This document shows, piece after piece, positions 22,700 to 36,767 of a stretch of DNA of 64,000 nt. Each line of letters begins with the position of its first letter. Within the stretch, counting starts at the first letter, position 1. The stretch is taken from contig JAVTVX010000030.1 of the NCBI GenBank assembly GCA_033439265.1, positions 9,621,774-9,685,773 of the forward strand, read 5' to 3'. Source of the DNA: Dillenia suffruticosa. Lineage: Eukaryota > Streptophyta > Magnoliopsida > Dilleniales > Dilleniaceae. The position numbers and the translations under genes are program-made. The notes beneath the pieces are model-generated. The model was not told the origin of the DNA, ran no database searches, and saw nothing but the letters and a program-made list of their open reading frames with translations.

Positions 22700-25130
22700 A
22701 AGTTTGACAACTTATTGATTCAAGCAGGCCCTCTACCTCAACTATTCCATATTTGAGTAATTGTTACGGTTATGTTCATATTCACCGTAGGCCTTGCAAC
22801 ACCAAAATCTTTGCATGTCCATCTCATTCCTAATCTAGGTGTTTCGTGGTCCCCAGGCTGATGTTTTAGATGTGAAATATTAGACACTAACTAAAACGGA
22901 CTTGGAGGCCAATAGTCTTTGTGTCCAAAAGGATGCAATTTGCGGGTACAAGTAAGCACCATAAAGTTAAGTGTAGAACTTGTCAACAAGTCTAACAAAA
23001 TCACGTCTTATGTTCTCACAAACCTTCCACATATGCGAGCAAAGGAGTTTAAATATCGTGTACTTACCACAAGTACCAAAACATTCATTCATAATAACTT
23101 TATACTTATTCTCATCTCTACCTCAGTAAACTTTGTTGTAAGCAATGATGCGATAGTATTTAGATCTATGTTTGTTTCTCAACAATATATCCATTATGAT
23201 AGTTGGTCATGTCTTGTTACCCTTTATGTAAGTTTCTATTTCATTCCGATATATATTATAATAAGCCACCATTATGTACAAAATTGTCTAGACACACGCA
23301 ATTATTAACAACTATCTAGCCCCTTTTAGCACCCCATTAAATGACTTTGATCTATTTATTATCCCACCATCGTAATACATAATCCACTTTTTAAGTGGAA
23401 TTTTCATTAACCATCTATGCACAAGCAGTTCTTTAATCTTATACATCACTATGTCAAATTTTCTTACTTGGTGAGTTACAGTAGCCTTATGCATTAGCTC
23501 CATCAATGGTGTATTTTTGAACCACCGATTGAAGTTTGCTTTCAAGTCTCACGAATAAATTCGATGGTAAATATGTCATGGTTGGAAATTGGAATCTCTT
23601 TCGATAGATCACAGAATTCGGGATGTCCTATCAGATACGATGCACATCCCATGATGATCACTGACAATGTGCACTCTCAAATTATTCAGGAACCAAAACC
23701 ATTTCACCAAACTCTTTTCATCTACTATAGCAAAAGCCAATGGAAGTATGTGATTTGCCGCATCGGACCCCATAATAATAAGAACCTTCTCCCTGTACCT
23801 GCCATACTAAAAAGGTTTTGTCAATGTTAATCACGGGCTTGCAATATTATAATCAGTCAATACATGGTTTGAATGCCCAAATACTGAGTGGAATATACTA
23901 GGACTCTCTCCAAATGATTCAAAGTACCTCCAATCAACTACAATTCTTAGATTACTTGCTTGCAAAGTAGTCATGAATTGGAGCAATAATGTGTTCAAAG
24001 TCTCTCAATTATCATATACCATCTCAATTGCTTTCTGTTGCTCCACTTAAGCATTTTTGTTTTATAAATTTACATCGTAAGTTCTCACGTTCTTAACAAT
24101 GTCACATACCATATAAAACACATTCTCCTCAACATTGTTCAGTATCAATCGACCAACAATGTGTGAGTCTAGATTTGAGTGATCTGCCATAAACTATTTG
24201 GAGAAGTAAGTGTGTTTGGGATACATTTTCGTGATCTTAAAGAACCAATGACTCTTTTTTAGCTTAACGCACAAATACCACTAGCAGCTTTTTTTCGTTG
24301 TAGAAAGAACACAGCATAAACTAGGAATTTGGCGTGCTGTCATGAACTTTGAAAAATCTTTGTTTTCGCATCATCAAGCACTGGACAACATGCTAAACCC
24401 TCTCCTTTGTTTTAAAGACCATGCCAATCTCTAGAACCGAAATCTGATCACTTTTCCACGTCGATCGATCATAGTCATTGAAATCATCAACCATGTTTTC
24501 CCCTTCATCCATATAAAATAAGAGTAGAATTTTAGTTGTCATTATCCCATCATCTATACAGTCCTATTCACCCATTCCATCATCGATATCTTCATCGTCC
24601 CCCCTGAATCTGAGACCACATTTTCGGTATCAGTGAAAGCCTCTAGAGGATTAGCGTTGTGTTTGGTGTTACTAGGCTACTAGGGATCGTTTGCATGGTG
24701 GGGTACATCACTATAGTTGGAAGGAGGCACAATGACATCACCTGTTAACATTGCCCTATATTGGGCCTACTTATCTCCAATTACTCCGCTCCTAACTGGT
24801 TCATTCATAAACTGATACTGACCCTGCTTCCAATTATCTCATTTAGAAACTGTGTGCATGTCCCAGCATTGGAAAGTCCGGCACCACTTGAACAGTCCAC
24901 ATCTGGTGCCTCTTCATATACTTCCAAAATGGGCTCTTACTCTAAGAACAGGTCAACAACTTTCAGTCGTGGAAAATATTTTGGAATTGATGACACTTTA
25001 GGTAAGAAATCATAATCATTAATTGGTACCAGAGTATAACTAATTGATTGTCCGTATTCCCCAAAAAGATATCTACATGAAACTTTCAACCTAAATTGTC
25101 TACAATCAATTCCAGTTTTTTGGTGCAAAA
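22700..25130 (-). mobile_element. Mutator-like (MULE, mudrA-type) transposase relic
   Basis: The minus strand carries decayed MuDR transposase pieces. 25128-24940 encodes an N-terminal MuDR-type stretch. 23830-23600 carries the DDE start INIDKTFL, then SDAANHILPLAFAIVDEKSL, WFWFLNNLRVHIVSD and IVSDRTS. 23380-23310 carries KSFNGVLKGAR, the C-terminal MULE block that normally ends the DDE region. Frameshifts and stops (also inside the DDE core) make it inactive. A PMD relic follows at 22.26-20.28 kb. Possible element ends lie near 19.8 and 26.75 kb. Confidence 0.8.
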
Positions 25131-26039
25131 ATTGTATTAACCACTACCATCTGATTTTACTATCAACCACATTGCCTTTCTTTGGAGGGTATATCATGCT
25201 TAAATCTATTTGTCTCTCTTATAATTTCACCACCCCAATGAAGCAATAATTTAACTTGATTGTCAACGATACTTGCTTTTTCACAACAAAAAATAAAAAC
25301 ACTATCATAAATCTAATATTAAGGGAATAACTAATTATTTTTAACAAATCCATATCATTTTCAATTCTGAACCCTATAACCCTAATGTCAAGAAAAATAT
25401 CCTAATATTAACAAGCCTAAATCTAATACTATTATTTAAAAATTTATGTTAGTTAAGTTTGAAAATATTTGAAATTATTTTATTTTACAAATAAGTCATA
25501 TTAAGCCAAAATCGAATAAATTGATCTAAATTATGAAACGATTAGTTAACATAATAAATAAAAATTTTCCTAAATTGATCTAAAAGTTATGGAATTTCAA
25601 GGATAAAGTTATTGCAAAGACAACTAATGTTAGGGAACATAAACATATAATCTAACTATTTTTATTAATTATGTAATTGTATCCTAAATTCTAATAAATA
25701 TAAAATTTTGTAAGCATAAATTTTGAGGGGTCAAGTTTAATAAAAATAACACTTGAGTTACACATTCAAAATTTGTAATTTTCTTTGACAAAAATAAGCA
25801 AGAGTGTGAGTGATTATAAATGTGAAATGGTCCATAGCATTCTTTGCCAATTTAATTTTTAAAACTTGAGAGTTTGCAAAGCAAAACTAGCCCAAGAGAA
25901 AACTATACGGTGTAAATTGCATATTTTTAGGAAAACAAAAAAGTATAAAAGGCCATAAAGTCTTTAGGGATCAACTAAGGGAAATAGCCTACCGAAAACC
26001 TAGAAAATGTACTGATGTGGATTGGCTTAACTGAATATG

Positions 26040-26220
26040 GAGTTAAATTTTCTTAAACATGATCGAAATTTGACTTCCGTTGAGAGTATCGGACTCTCAT
26101 GTGTATGGAGCGTTCCCCATTGGGAGATCCGTCCTCCAAAAAAGAACCAGTAGATTGATCCGGATTAGTTAAGGCGAAACTTGGATACCGGACGGTATCA
26201 AAAACATGGTACCAAAAAAA
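26040..26220 (+). mobile_element. SINE relic (3' part recognisable)
   Basis: The segment GATCCGGATTAGTTAAGG, CGAAACTTGGATACCGGACG followed by an A-run resembles the 3' parts of the SINEs at 60.07-60.24 kb and 62.21-62.41 kb (shared GGCGAAAC, GGATACCGG). The head is too diverged to confirm. Confidence 0.5.
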
Positions 26221-26691
26221 AACAGCCCTTATGAAGAAATTGACCGAATGCCGGAAATGGAGAACGATCAGATTTCAATGCCATAAATGGATCTGAAGTC
26301 ACCAGAAATGGGTCATTGTCGTCAATGTCATTGCCGGAAATGAGTATGAAGTTGTGGGAAAAGGGTTTTAACGACCAGATCTTGTCACTCTCAAACTCTA
26401 GCATGGCCCGGTGGTCCTCGGTGGCAGTAGAGGCTTCGATAGTGGGGATTGCAGAGGAGATGAGGGTTTGTTCTATGTTTTTTTTTTTAGAGCAATGAAA
26501 TGTAATAAGATTCGGGAGATGGACTTGAATAATGCAGAGGTCGATCTCTAAGAAAACGAGTTTATTTTAAAAGTTGATTTTTCATAAGTCGACTTTAATG
26601 TCAACTAAATGAAAAATCAATTTCACTTTAACCTTTTTTATTTAGTATTTCCGGCCAGCTTTTGGATAGTAATTTGGATAGTTTTGAAGCT

Positions 26692-26733
26692 GATTTTCAA
26701 GAAATTAACTTCAAAGTCGATTTCTTGAAAATC
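26692..26733. repeat. 42-bp near-perfect palindrome
   Basis: The arms GATTTTCAAGAAAT and ATTTCTTGAAAATC are exact reverse complements around a partly symmetric centre (TAACTTCAAAGTCG). It is one of several AATCGA/TCGATT palindromic pieces at 26.57-26.75 kb. It probably belongs to the terminal region of the MULE/PMD element. Confidence 0.75.
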
Positions 26734-27321
26734 AAGTAGGTCCACTAACAAGGTTAAATGAATATTATTTTAAAAGTTTGAGAGGCTTTTGGACTGTATT
26801 TATATTTTTGGAAAATATTTATAGGGATTTTCCTTCTTTTGATCTTAATATTTTAATTCAATACAATCCTCTGTTTATCCCACACACAAAATTCTAACTT
26901 TAGTGTTGAAAACAGAAAACAAATTCTAATTTCAGATTCTCTAAAACTATTTTGGTTTCGAGAATTTGATGTATTAGGTCATAACCACGATCACGTGATA
27001 CTATTTTCTTTATTATAGATAATTCAAAACCGTCATTTTAGAAACTAGCACCAAAATAACAAATTTTGTCACATTACAATATTAAAATTTAAGGTTCATT
27101 ATTTAGTCATTGCATATCAAAGTTTAAAAATAAATTTAAAATCGTCATCTTAAATGACAATTTTTAGTTACATGTGAGGAAAAAAAATAAAGGTATCATC
27201 ACCCTGGGCGACAGATCAAACCCCTCACACCCAAACTTATTTTGAGAGGACATCCCCAAGATTAATATTCCGCGGGTACCAAACATGCCCAGTGCCCACA
27301 GCGTAAATTAAATTTGGTATA

Positions 27322-27390
27322 TCTTTTTTTTTTTATGATTATACAAGAATTCGAACGTGTGATCATCAAGATACGGATGATGTTTTACAT
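27322..27390 (-). mobile_element. Small SINE-like relic, minus strand
   Basis: On the minus strand it has a B-box-like CACGTTCGAATTCTTGTATAATC followed by a short A-run (T-run at 27327-27337). A similar arrangement occurs at 39.67-39.75 kb. Only the end of the element is recognisable. Confidence 0.4.
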
Positions 27391-27564
27391 AGAGTGGGCA
27401 TTTGATGCGACAAATATTTGCTTGAGGTTCTTGCATCGGGGATCTGCAAAGAGGCAGTGGCACATGGGTTTTGGTTGGGTGGGCCCTGCCTTTGGTCGAC
27501 TTGAGCCCACCCTTGGGTAGACCCAAGGCCCTGCCTTGGTTGACCCCAACCAAACCTCATGATG

Positions 27565-27660
27565 GGTCGACAAATCTTTAGTCTTTGGGTCGACCAAACT
27601 TCATGCTGGGTCGACAAATCTTTAGTTTTTGGGTTGACCAAACTTCTTTCTGGGTCGACC
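27565..27660. repeat. 44-bp tandem repeat
   Basis: Copies begin at 27565, 27609 and 27653 (third partial). Each starts GGTCGACAAATCTTTAG or GGTCGACC and contains TTTGGGT(C/T)GACCAAACTTC. Weaker related words GGTTGACCCC and GGTCGACTTGAG lie upstream at 27495-27550. No coding role is seen. Confidence 0.85.
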
Positions 27661-28119
27661 GATCACTCTGATATTGCTGCCAATTGCTGCATGTGGTAAT
27701 TTTAATTTTAAAAATGTCAAGCTTTCTTTTGCTATTTATTTTGTTGCCTAATTTGAGATTTTTAAAAACTTTTCGACTATGACTTGCGCAACACTACTAC
27801 TCTTAGACGGTAATTTTCATACATCACTTTAGGGCGGCTAGTACTTCTGGTTTTGAATCATATTTTTTCTTTCTAAATAGTATCAATAAAAGGTTTTCAT
27901 TCACTCGCGGACCGGGTACAATAGATTGAAATTTGTGGTTTCCCAAGAATCAAAAAGTAATTTGCAATTTGAAAGCGATTCAATTGTTGAATTTTGTATC
28001 TCGATGATATTGATCAGGAAAGATTTTGCAGTTTCGGTTTTGTATAGAGGCTATTCTACGCGCAAACCCCACTTGCTATTTTTGTTTAATGCTGGGCCAG
28101 AAAACATGTAAAATAGTAC

Positions 28120-28371
28120 ATGTCGAACCTTATTTATTTACTTTTACATTTGATGCAAGATGATATTAATCATGCTGCATCTGTTTCAAGGCACCCTTCC
28201 TGTCTAGCTAGCAGCAATGCATTTGATGATGGTATTGATGCTTCAGAAGCTCAGATTGCTCAATTGCATCAGGAATTGGCGTCTATGGAAATATTGAATT
28301 CCGGTGGAAATAATCTAGAAATGCCGGTATCCAAGAACAATAGTTCATTGGCCTCTCATACTAAACCTTAA
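28120..28371 (+). other. Possible captured coding fragment, unidentified
   Basis: An open frame of 83 codons whose last ~65 residues look protein-like (hydrophilic, with EAQIAQLHQELASMEI suggesting a short coiled coil). It stands in otherwise simple AT-rich sequence and ends in TAA. I do not recognise a family. It may be a piece of a host gene copied into the repeat block, because its last part (from 28296) recurs in truncated form at 29367. A splice acceptor-like TTTGATGCAAG precedes the protein-like part. No function is proposed. Confidence 0.3.
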
Positions 28372-29366
28372 ACTCTAAAAAATATGGAATATATTATAAA
28401 TTGTATATTATATAACTAAAGAGTTTGAATGGCTTAGCGGTGAAAAGTTTCTTGGAGAAGTGGTGGACCAAGATTCAAAACTACATAACTACAAGTGCCG
28501 AGACGAAAATCATGTAGAAATGTTCCACTGACACGAAAATAATATGCAAATGTTCCAACACCTAAATGCCGACAAGAAAATAATGTGCAAATGTTCGACT
28601 GATGGGAAAATAATGTCCAAATGTTCCAACACCACTGAGAGCTAAATGGAAAATAATGTGCCGAGGTTAATGCTGAGGAGTAAATGGAAAATAGCCGAGG
28701 AAGAAATATAGTAATATATTGAGAGATTGTAATTACCAAAAGGTAAATAGAAAATAATGTGCCGAAATGTACTGAGTGACAATTCGGTCACCATTGAGAA
28801 AATCAAAATTTGAAGAAATAGAGGAGAAGCAACAATCACCAAGAGACGGGTCCGGTGGAAATCAAAATTTGAAGAAATGATATCTTAATCATGCATCTAA
28901 TTATTAACGGTCACTAAAATAACACTTGAAGAGTAATAGAATAAACGTCAAGCAAAAGATGAAAAGTAACAAAACAAACATAAAGAAAGCAAATATATAA
29001 ACAAACATTTAGAAGGAGGATGGCAAATACAAACTTTCATAACAAAAGAATTCACAGCAAAGGAATGACCCCCATACATATGATTCCACTCTGCTCAACT
29101 AATTTATATGAGGCACGGTAACTCAAAGGTAGCTTTTTTGGAGAGAGGCATATAAAATATATATATTTTTTATAAAAGAAAACAATAAGCAGCTACCTGT
29201 CTCCATTTTTCCTACTCCACTTAGAGGGAGAAAGTAACTATAGAGGAATGGCCTTCCATGCACCATGATCAACCACAACACTCTCCGATCTATATGACAT
29301 TGGATTGCATGAGAGAGAGAGAGAGAAAAGAAGAGAAATACAAATCCTGGTTTTATGCACCTGTAA
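28296..29366 (+). repeat. Repeat block, unit 1 of a tandem duplication
   Basis: It begins AATTCCGGTGGAAATAAT and contains GGTATCCAAGAACAATAG. Then comes a tRNA-like head (TGGCTTAGCGGTGAAAAG and AAGATTCAAAACT, about 28424-28480), one ~240-bp internal repeat, and a segment from 28881 beginning TATCTTAATCATGCATC. All of these recur in order in 29367-31420. Confidence 0.75.
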
Positions 29367-31420
29367 GAATTCTAGTGGAAATAATCCAGGAATGCCGGTA
29401 TCCAAGAACAATAGTTCATTGGCCTCTCATACTAAACCCTAAACTCCAAAAAATATAGAATATATTAGAAATTGTATATTATATGATTAAAGAGTTCGAG
29501 TGGCTTAATGGTGAAAAGCTTTTTGGAGAATTGGTGGGTTAAGGTTCAAAATTTCATAACTATAAAGTGATTAGAGATAATGATGCAAATGTTCCACCAC
29601 CACCGAGAAAATAATGTGCAAATGTTCCAACACTACCGAGAGCTAAATGGAAAATAATATGCCGAGGAGTAAATGTATGCCGAGGAGCATATGGAAAATA
29701 ACCGAGGAAGAAATATAGTAATATATCGAGAGATTTTAATTACCAAAAGGTAAATGGAAAATAATGTGCCAAATGTGCCGAGAGATGGACCACTGAGGAA
29801 ATCAAAATTTGAAGAAATAGCTAAGAGGCAACAATCACCAAGAGACAATCCGGTGGAAATCAAAATTTGAAGAAACGAGAGCTAAATGGAAAATAATGTG
29901 CCGAGCCGTAAATGCCGTGGAGTAAATGAAAAATAATGTATCAAGGAAGAAATATGGTAATATGCCGAGAGATAAAAATCACCAAAAGGTAAATGAAAAA
30001 TAATGTGCCAAATATATCGAGAGGTAGCAATCACCAAGAGACCATCTAGTCACCAACGAGGAAATCAAAATTTGAAGAAATAGCTTAGAGGCAGCAATCA
30101 CCAAGAGACAATCCAGTGGAAATCAAAATCTAAATAAACATGAGCTAAATGGAAAATAATGTGCATAGCAGTAAAAATCGAGGAATAAATGGAAAATAAT
30201 GTACCGAAGAAGAAATATGGTAATATACCGAAGAGATAACAATCACCAAAAGGTAAATGAAAAATAATGTGCGAAATGCATCGAGAGGTAGCAATCACTA
30301 AAAGATGGTTCGGTCACAACCGAATAAATCAAAATTTGAAAAAATAGCCCATCAACACTAAAAGTCTATCGAGTAAATCAATTTCTCACCGAAAAGTCGT
30401 ATTCTACTAAATACTAACCGAGGAGTTAAAAATCAAAAGTCTATCAACCTAGAGTCTAAGAAAGTTTGTGCACAATTCAAAAAACAAAATCCACATTTAT
30501 ATCTAAATTAATAATTTTTCTATATTTTACAAGATACAGAAAGAGAAATTTTACCGAGAGAAGAATTTGAAACGCCAGAGAGGAATTTAACCAAGAGAGG
30601 AATTTGTGAAATTTTATCGAGAAAGGATTCTAAAGTGTGCGATAGTTATGGTTTGAGGATGAATTCTAGGGTTTTAGGATTCAAACTCTTTGGAATGACC
30701 ATATAAGAGAGAAAAAAAAATGATGAAAGTCTTTAAATAATGAAAACAAATGACAAATAAAATAGAGATAAGAAGAGTCAAACTATGCACAAATGTTGAA
30801 GGTGTAATAGCACCAAACTACACATGAAGAAAATAGACACTAGACAAAATAATGTGTAGCAATGAACACAAGAGTAACCACAAATTCTGCAAAACAGAAC
30901 CAAAAGGAAAAATTAACACAAGTTTTAAAATGACGATGGATATCTTAATCATGCATCTAACTATTAGCCATCACTAAAATAACATTTGAACAGTAGCAAA
31001 ATAAACGTCGAGCAAAAGATGAAAAGTAGCAAAACAAATATAAAGAAAGTAAATATTTAGAAGGAGGATAGACAAATACATACTTTCACAGGAAAGGAAT
31101 TCACAGCAAAAGAATGAAGTCCATACATATAATCACCATTAACCCACACCACTCTTATCAACTAATTTGTTCGAGACACTGTAACTCGAAAATAGCTTTT
31201 TCAGAGAGAGGCATATAAAATATATTTTTTTATAAAAGAAAACAATGAGCAGTTGTCCGTCTCCATTTTCCCCACTCCACTTAGGGAAAGAAAGCATAAA
31301 GGAATGACCTTCCATATATCATGATCAGCCGCACCACTCTCCAATCTATACGACACTGGATTGCATGAGAGAGAGAGAAAAAAAAAAGAGATTTAAATCC
31401 CGATTTTATCGTCTTGTAAT
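29367..31420 (+). repeat. Repeat block, unit 2 (expanded)
   Basis: It repeats unit 1 in order: AATTCTAGTGGAAATAAT, GGTATCCAAGAACAATAG at 29397, a tRNA-like head near 29492-29560, then three internal ~240-bp repeats instead of one. The TATCTTAATCATGCATC segment follows from 30941 to about 31400, ending in a GA run as in unit 1. The offset is 1071 bp at the left side and 2060 bp at the right, which is accounted for by extra internal sequence. Confidence 0.75.
29640..30360 (+). repeat. ~240-bp internal tandem repeats
   Basis: GAGCTAAATGG starts copies at 29640, 29879 and 30142. One more copy lies in unit 1 at 28639. Each copy contains GGAAAATAATGTGCC, GAAGAAATAT(A/G)GTAATAT, ACCAAAAGGTAAATG, CAATCACCAAGAGA and GAAATCAAAATTTGAAGAAA. 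The copies are diverged, satellite-like and non-coding. Confidence 0.75.
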
Positions 31421-32450
31421 AAAGATAGAGATATCATCGCAGTGATATGATCCAATCCACTCCAACTCACCAATCACCAATGGCACATCAAACTCATCAA
31501 CTACAGATCTACCAAGCGGAGGACATTCCAAACTGAAGTAGTTTTCTGATCTAATCCACTCCAACTCAAAAAAAAAAAAAAATTAACACATGACATATAC
31601 AACTCACAAATGATAAATCACCTCTTCCCACACCTCTTGCAAGACACATCATATGTCCAACTCACTAACAACAGAACACCTCTTGCCAAATGGAAGACGA
31701 CCAAATCTGAGGTGGCAAGGGGCTAATCACACTTATGTCTATATATGGTGAATAACATATTTTGATAATTGAATATAAAAACTATCAATATAATCATATT
31801 TTCAATATTTTAATGGAAAACTTTATTTTATTTGAAGAATTTTATATTTTAAATAAAATTTTTATCTAAATTTAAAAATATTTAAAATAAAATAAAGTAG
31901 GACGTAAATTTTTTTCGTGATGTAAAAAATGTTAAATATAAAATCGATTGTAAAATTATCACTATTTTATTTATGTTATCAATATGAGCGAAATTGATTC
32001 GAGTTTATTTTATTTAATATTTAATATTTTACCAGAATCATGGGCTTTTGCAAGCGTAAATATTTTTTTATTAAAAGGACTAAAATTATTGTTATGTTAA
32101 TAAATTTTTTTATTAAAAGTCTAATTATTCTTAATTTAGTACAAATTTTAATTTTTCAAATAGGCCTTAAAACATATAATTGTAGTCTTTTTACTAATCG
32201 GTATGAAAAAGCGGTGCTCGCACCTCATACCCATAGTCAAACCTTTCCTCTTGATTTATGGGTTAGGTATAGCTGCCTCACTAAGGTAAAGCGTCATTGA
32301 AAAAACAACTAAAACAATATAAAATGGGGAGAGACTGAGAGAGAAAATGAGTTGGGATGCATTCTCAAATACAACATCATTTTGGGTTTATGTATAAATA
32401 ATTGTTTTAGTGTCTTATTTTTTCATGCCCTAACTTTTTTACAAATTAAA

Positions 32451-32492
<42 letters not shown>

Positions 32493-33269
32493 TATAATAA
32501 AGTAAAATATTACATAACATATAAACATGCAGAGAAGAAAATAAAAGGAGGGATTTGCTTTTGAATTCCCCTGCCTCCAATTGATCCAATTGCCAATATG
32601 ATGACCCCAAGTGAGATGCCCAAAAACCATGTGGCTCTTATATATCATTTTTTTTTTCTTAAAAGGATTTTTATTATTAATTGGTATTTGAATTTTATCT
32701 TACTAATCATATCCGAATACAATGGGGCATATAAAGGATTGGCTTTCTTAAATTTTTTTTTTTTATTTTTTTATTTTGATAACTCAAATTCAAGATTTAT
32801 AGTTAAGAGAGTATAACGTGACACCGGAAGAGTTTGATTTATATAACACCATAAGGAACATAATAATATAATAGGCATATGGGTCCGCCAATCTCGGTAA
32901 ATAAAAAATAAAATCAGAGAGAGGGCAATCTCTCCCACAAATCTTTGTGGTTCCATCTCTGTGTCAGGCGACAGACAAGTCGTCACCAGTCAGTTTTAAC
33001 TACCCTTCCCCTGTAGGTCTGTCATATTTGAAAAAAGTTCAAAAATGAAAAGTCAAAATTCACAATGATATTGTTGGAAATAGTAGATACCAACTGGCTA
33101 GCCTGACAGAATGTTAGTTAAACCTATCCTTCTTCATCTTTCACATGAATATTTACACTCTCAGGTCTCAATGCACACTACTCTCTATACTGCCAAAGAG
33201 GCTCCTCTTTTTCGACTTTCTCAATTCATTTAAACCTCCATAGGCCGCCACCAGAGGGAAGGCCAAGAC
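31421..33269 (+). other. Spacer and upstream region of the MATE gene
   Basis: From 31.42 to 32.9 kb it is AT-rich with a (TA)n run at 32454-32490 and no gene. The 250 bases before 33270 are mixed in composition, with CT-rich runs, a CCAACTGG word at 33090 and AACTACCC at 33000 that resemble MYB-type sites. TT12 genes are MYB-bHLH targets, so these are candidates only. Confidence 0.4.
32454..32490. repeat. (TA)n microsatellite
   Basis: About 18 TA units in AT-rich spacer upstream of the MATE gene. Confidence 0.9.
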
Positions 33270-35796
<2,527 letters not shown>

Positions 35797-35878
35797 CAGA
35801 AGTTTTGGTCACGCAAGAGCCTTCTTTTGAACACAGTGATTCTTGTTGTAGGGCAGTATATTATTTGTCTTGATGTTT

Positions 35879-35880
<2 letters not shown>

Positions 35881-35970
<90 letters not shown>
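35881..35970 (+). repeat. Long (GA)n in the MATE 3' region
   Basis: 45 GA units start 84 bases after the stop codon, in the likely 3' UTR. With the (CT)n at 35404-35497 it forms a ~90-bp inverted repeat around the last two exons. Confidence 0.95.
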
Positions 35971-35974
<4 letters not shown>

Positions 35975-36767
35975 GGAAATTTCAAATATGGCATAATGAA
36001 GGTGTCGAATACAACATACAATTCGCACCGGAAAATGAAGAAGCGTTGGTTACTCTTTTGGCCTGCTGATCTCAAAGGGTCATTACTTTGAACCTTAGTG
36101 TTGGTTCACTATGTCTCCTCATACAAGCTCTATTTAAGAAGAAAATCCATCCATTGTGATAGAAAAATTAAGGTTTTTTATTTACTTTGCAAAGAATATT
36201 CATTCTTGGAGTAATCAAGTAGCTTTTTATATTAGTGAAATTAGATCAATAGAAAGTCAAACTACTAGATAAAAATGCTAAATTATTAACTAAATTTTAG
36301 ATTCAAAACTTAAAAATAGAAAAGTATCGACAAAATTGAATTTTAATGATAGTAAAACCAGTTGAACTCAAGAAAATATAATTTAAACGAATCTGAAAAC
36401 ATATAAACATTTAAAGGTAAAAGACAAATCAACTTGGTTGGGAAGTGAGTCAACCAAAGAACACATAGTTCTCAAAAAATGTGTTAACCTGAGAACAAAT
36501 AGTTCTCAAAAACCAAGTACTAGGATCAAATATGACGACCTACAGAAGGCATACGTTGACCCATTAAAGAGTCCATGTTTACCTATTAGGAATACTTGTG
36601 GACCTGAGCACCATAGACCTTAGTTCTGAAACTATACATGTCGACCTACACATGATTGATGTCAACCTATTTAAACATTAAGTGCTGAAAACAACACTAG
36701 AACATGGACAAAGCAGTAGTAGATGGTGGACAGAAACTACTAGGCTAGATTGTTCAATGGACCTAGG
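35971..36767. other. Downstream flank of the MATE gene
   Basis: AT-rich sequence. Around 36430-36620 words such as GTTCTCAAAAA repeat (36469 and 36504). No gene was recognised. Confidence 0.5.

Larger units (their letters stand above)
25131..27300. other. MULE flank and AT-rich spacer
   Basis: Mostly AT-rich. It includes a SINE tail relic (26.04-26.22 kb), a palindrome (26.69-26.73 kb) and small frames around 26.2-26.5 kb without recognisable similarity. No gene is supported. Confidence 0.5.

Noticed and set aside
28424-28480. Functional tRNA gene
   Set aside because: A and B box-like words occur but no cloverleaf can be folded and the piece belongs to a repeated block; the same holds for the SINE heads.
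28296-31420. CRISPR-like array
   Set aside because: Units are about 240 bp and diverged, without short repeats and unique spacers, in a plant nuclear context.
35870-36091. Arg-Glu repeat frame
   Set aside because: It is produced by the (GA)45 microsatellite only.
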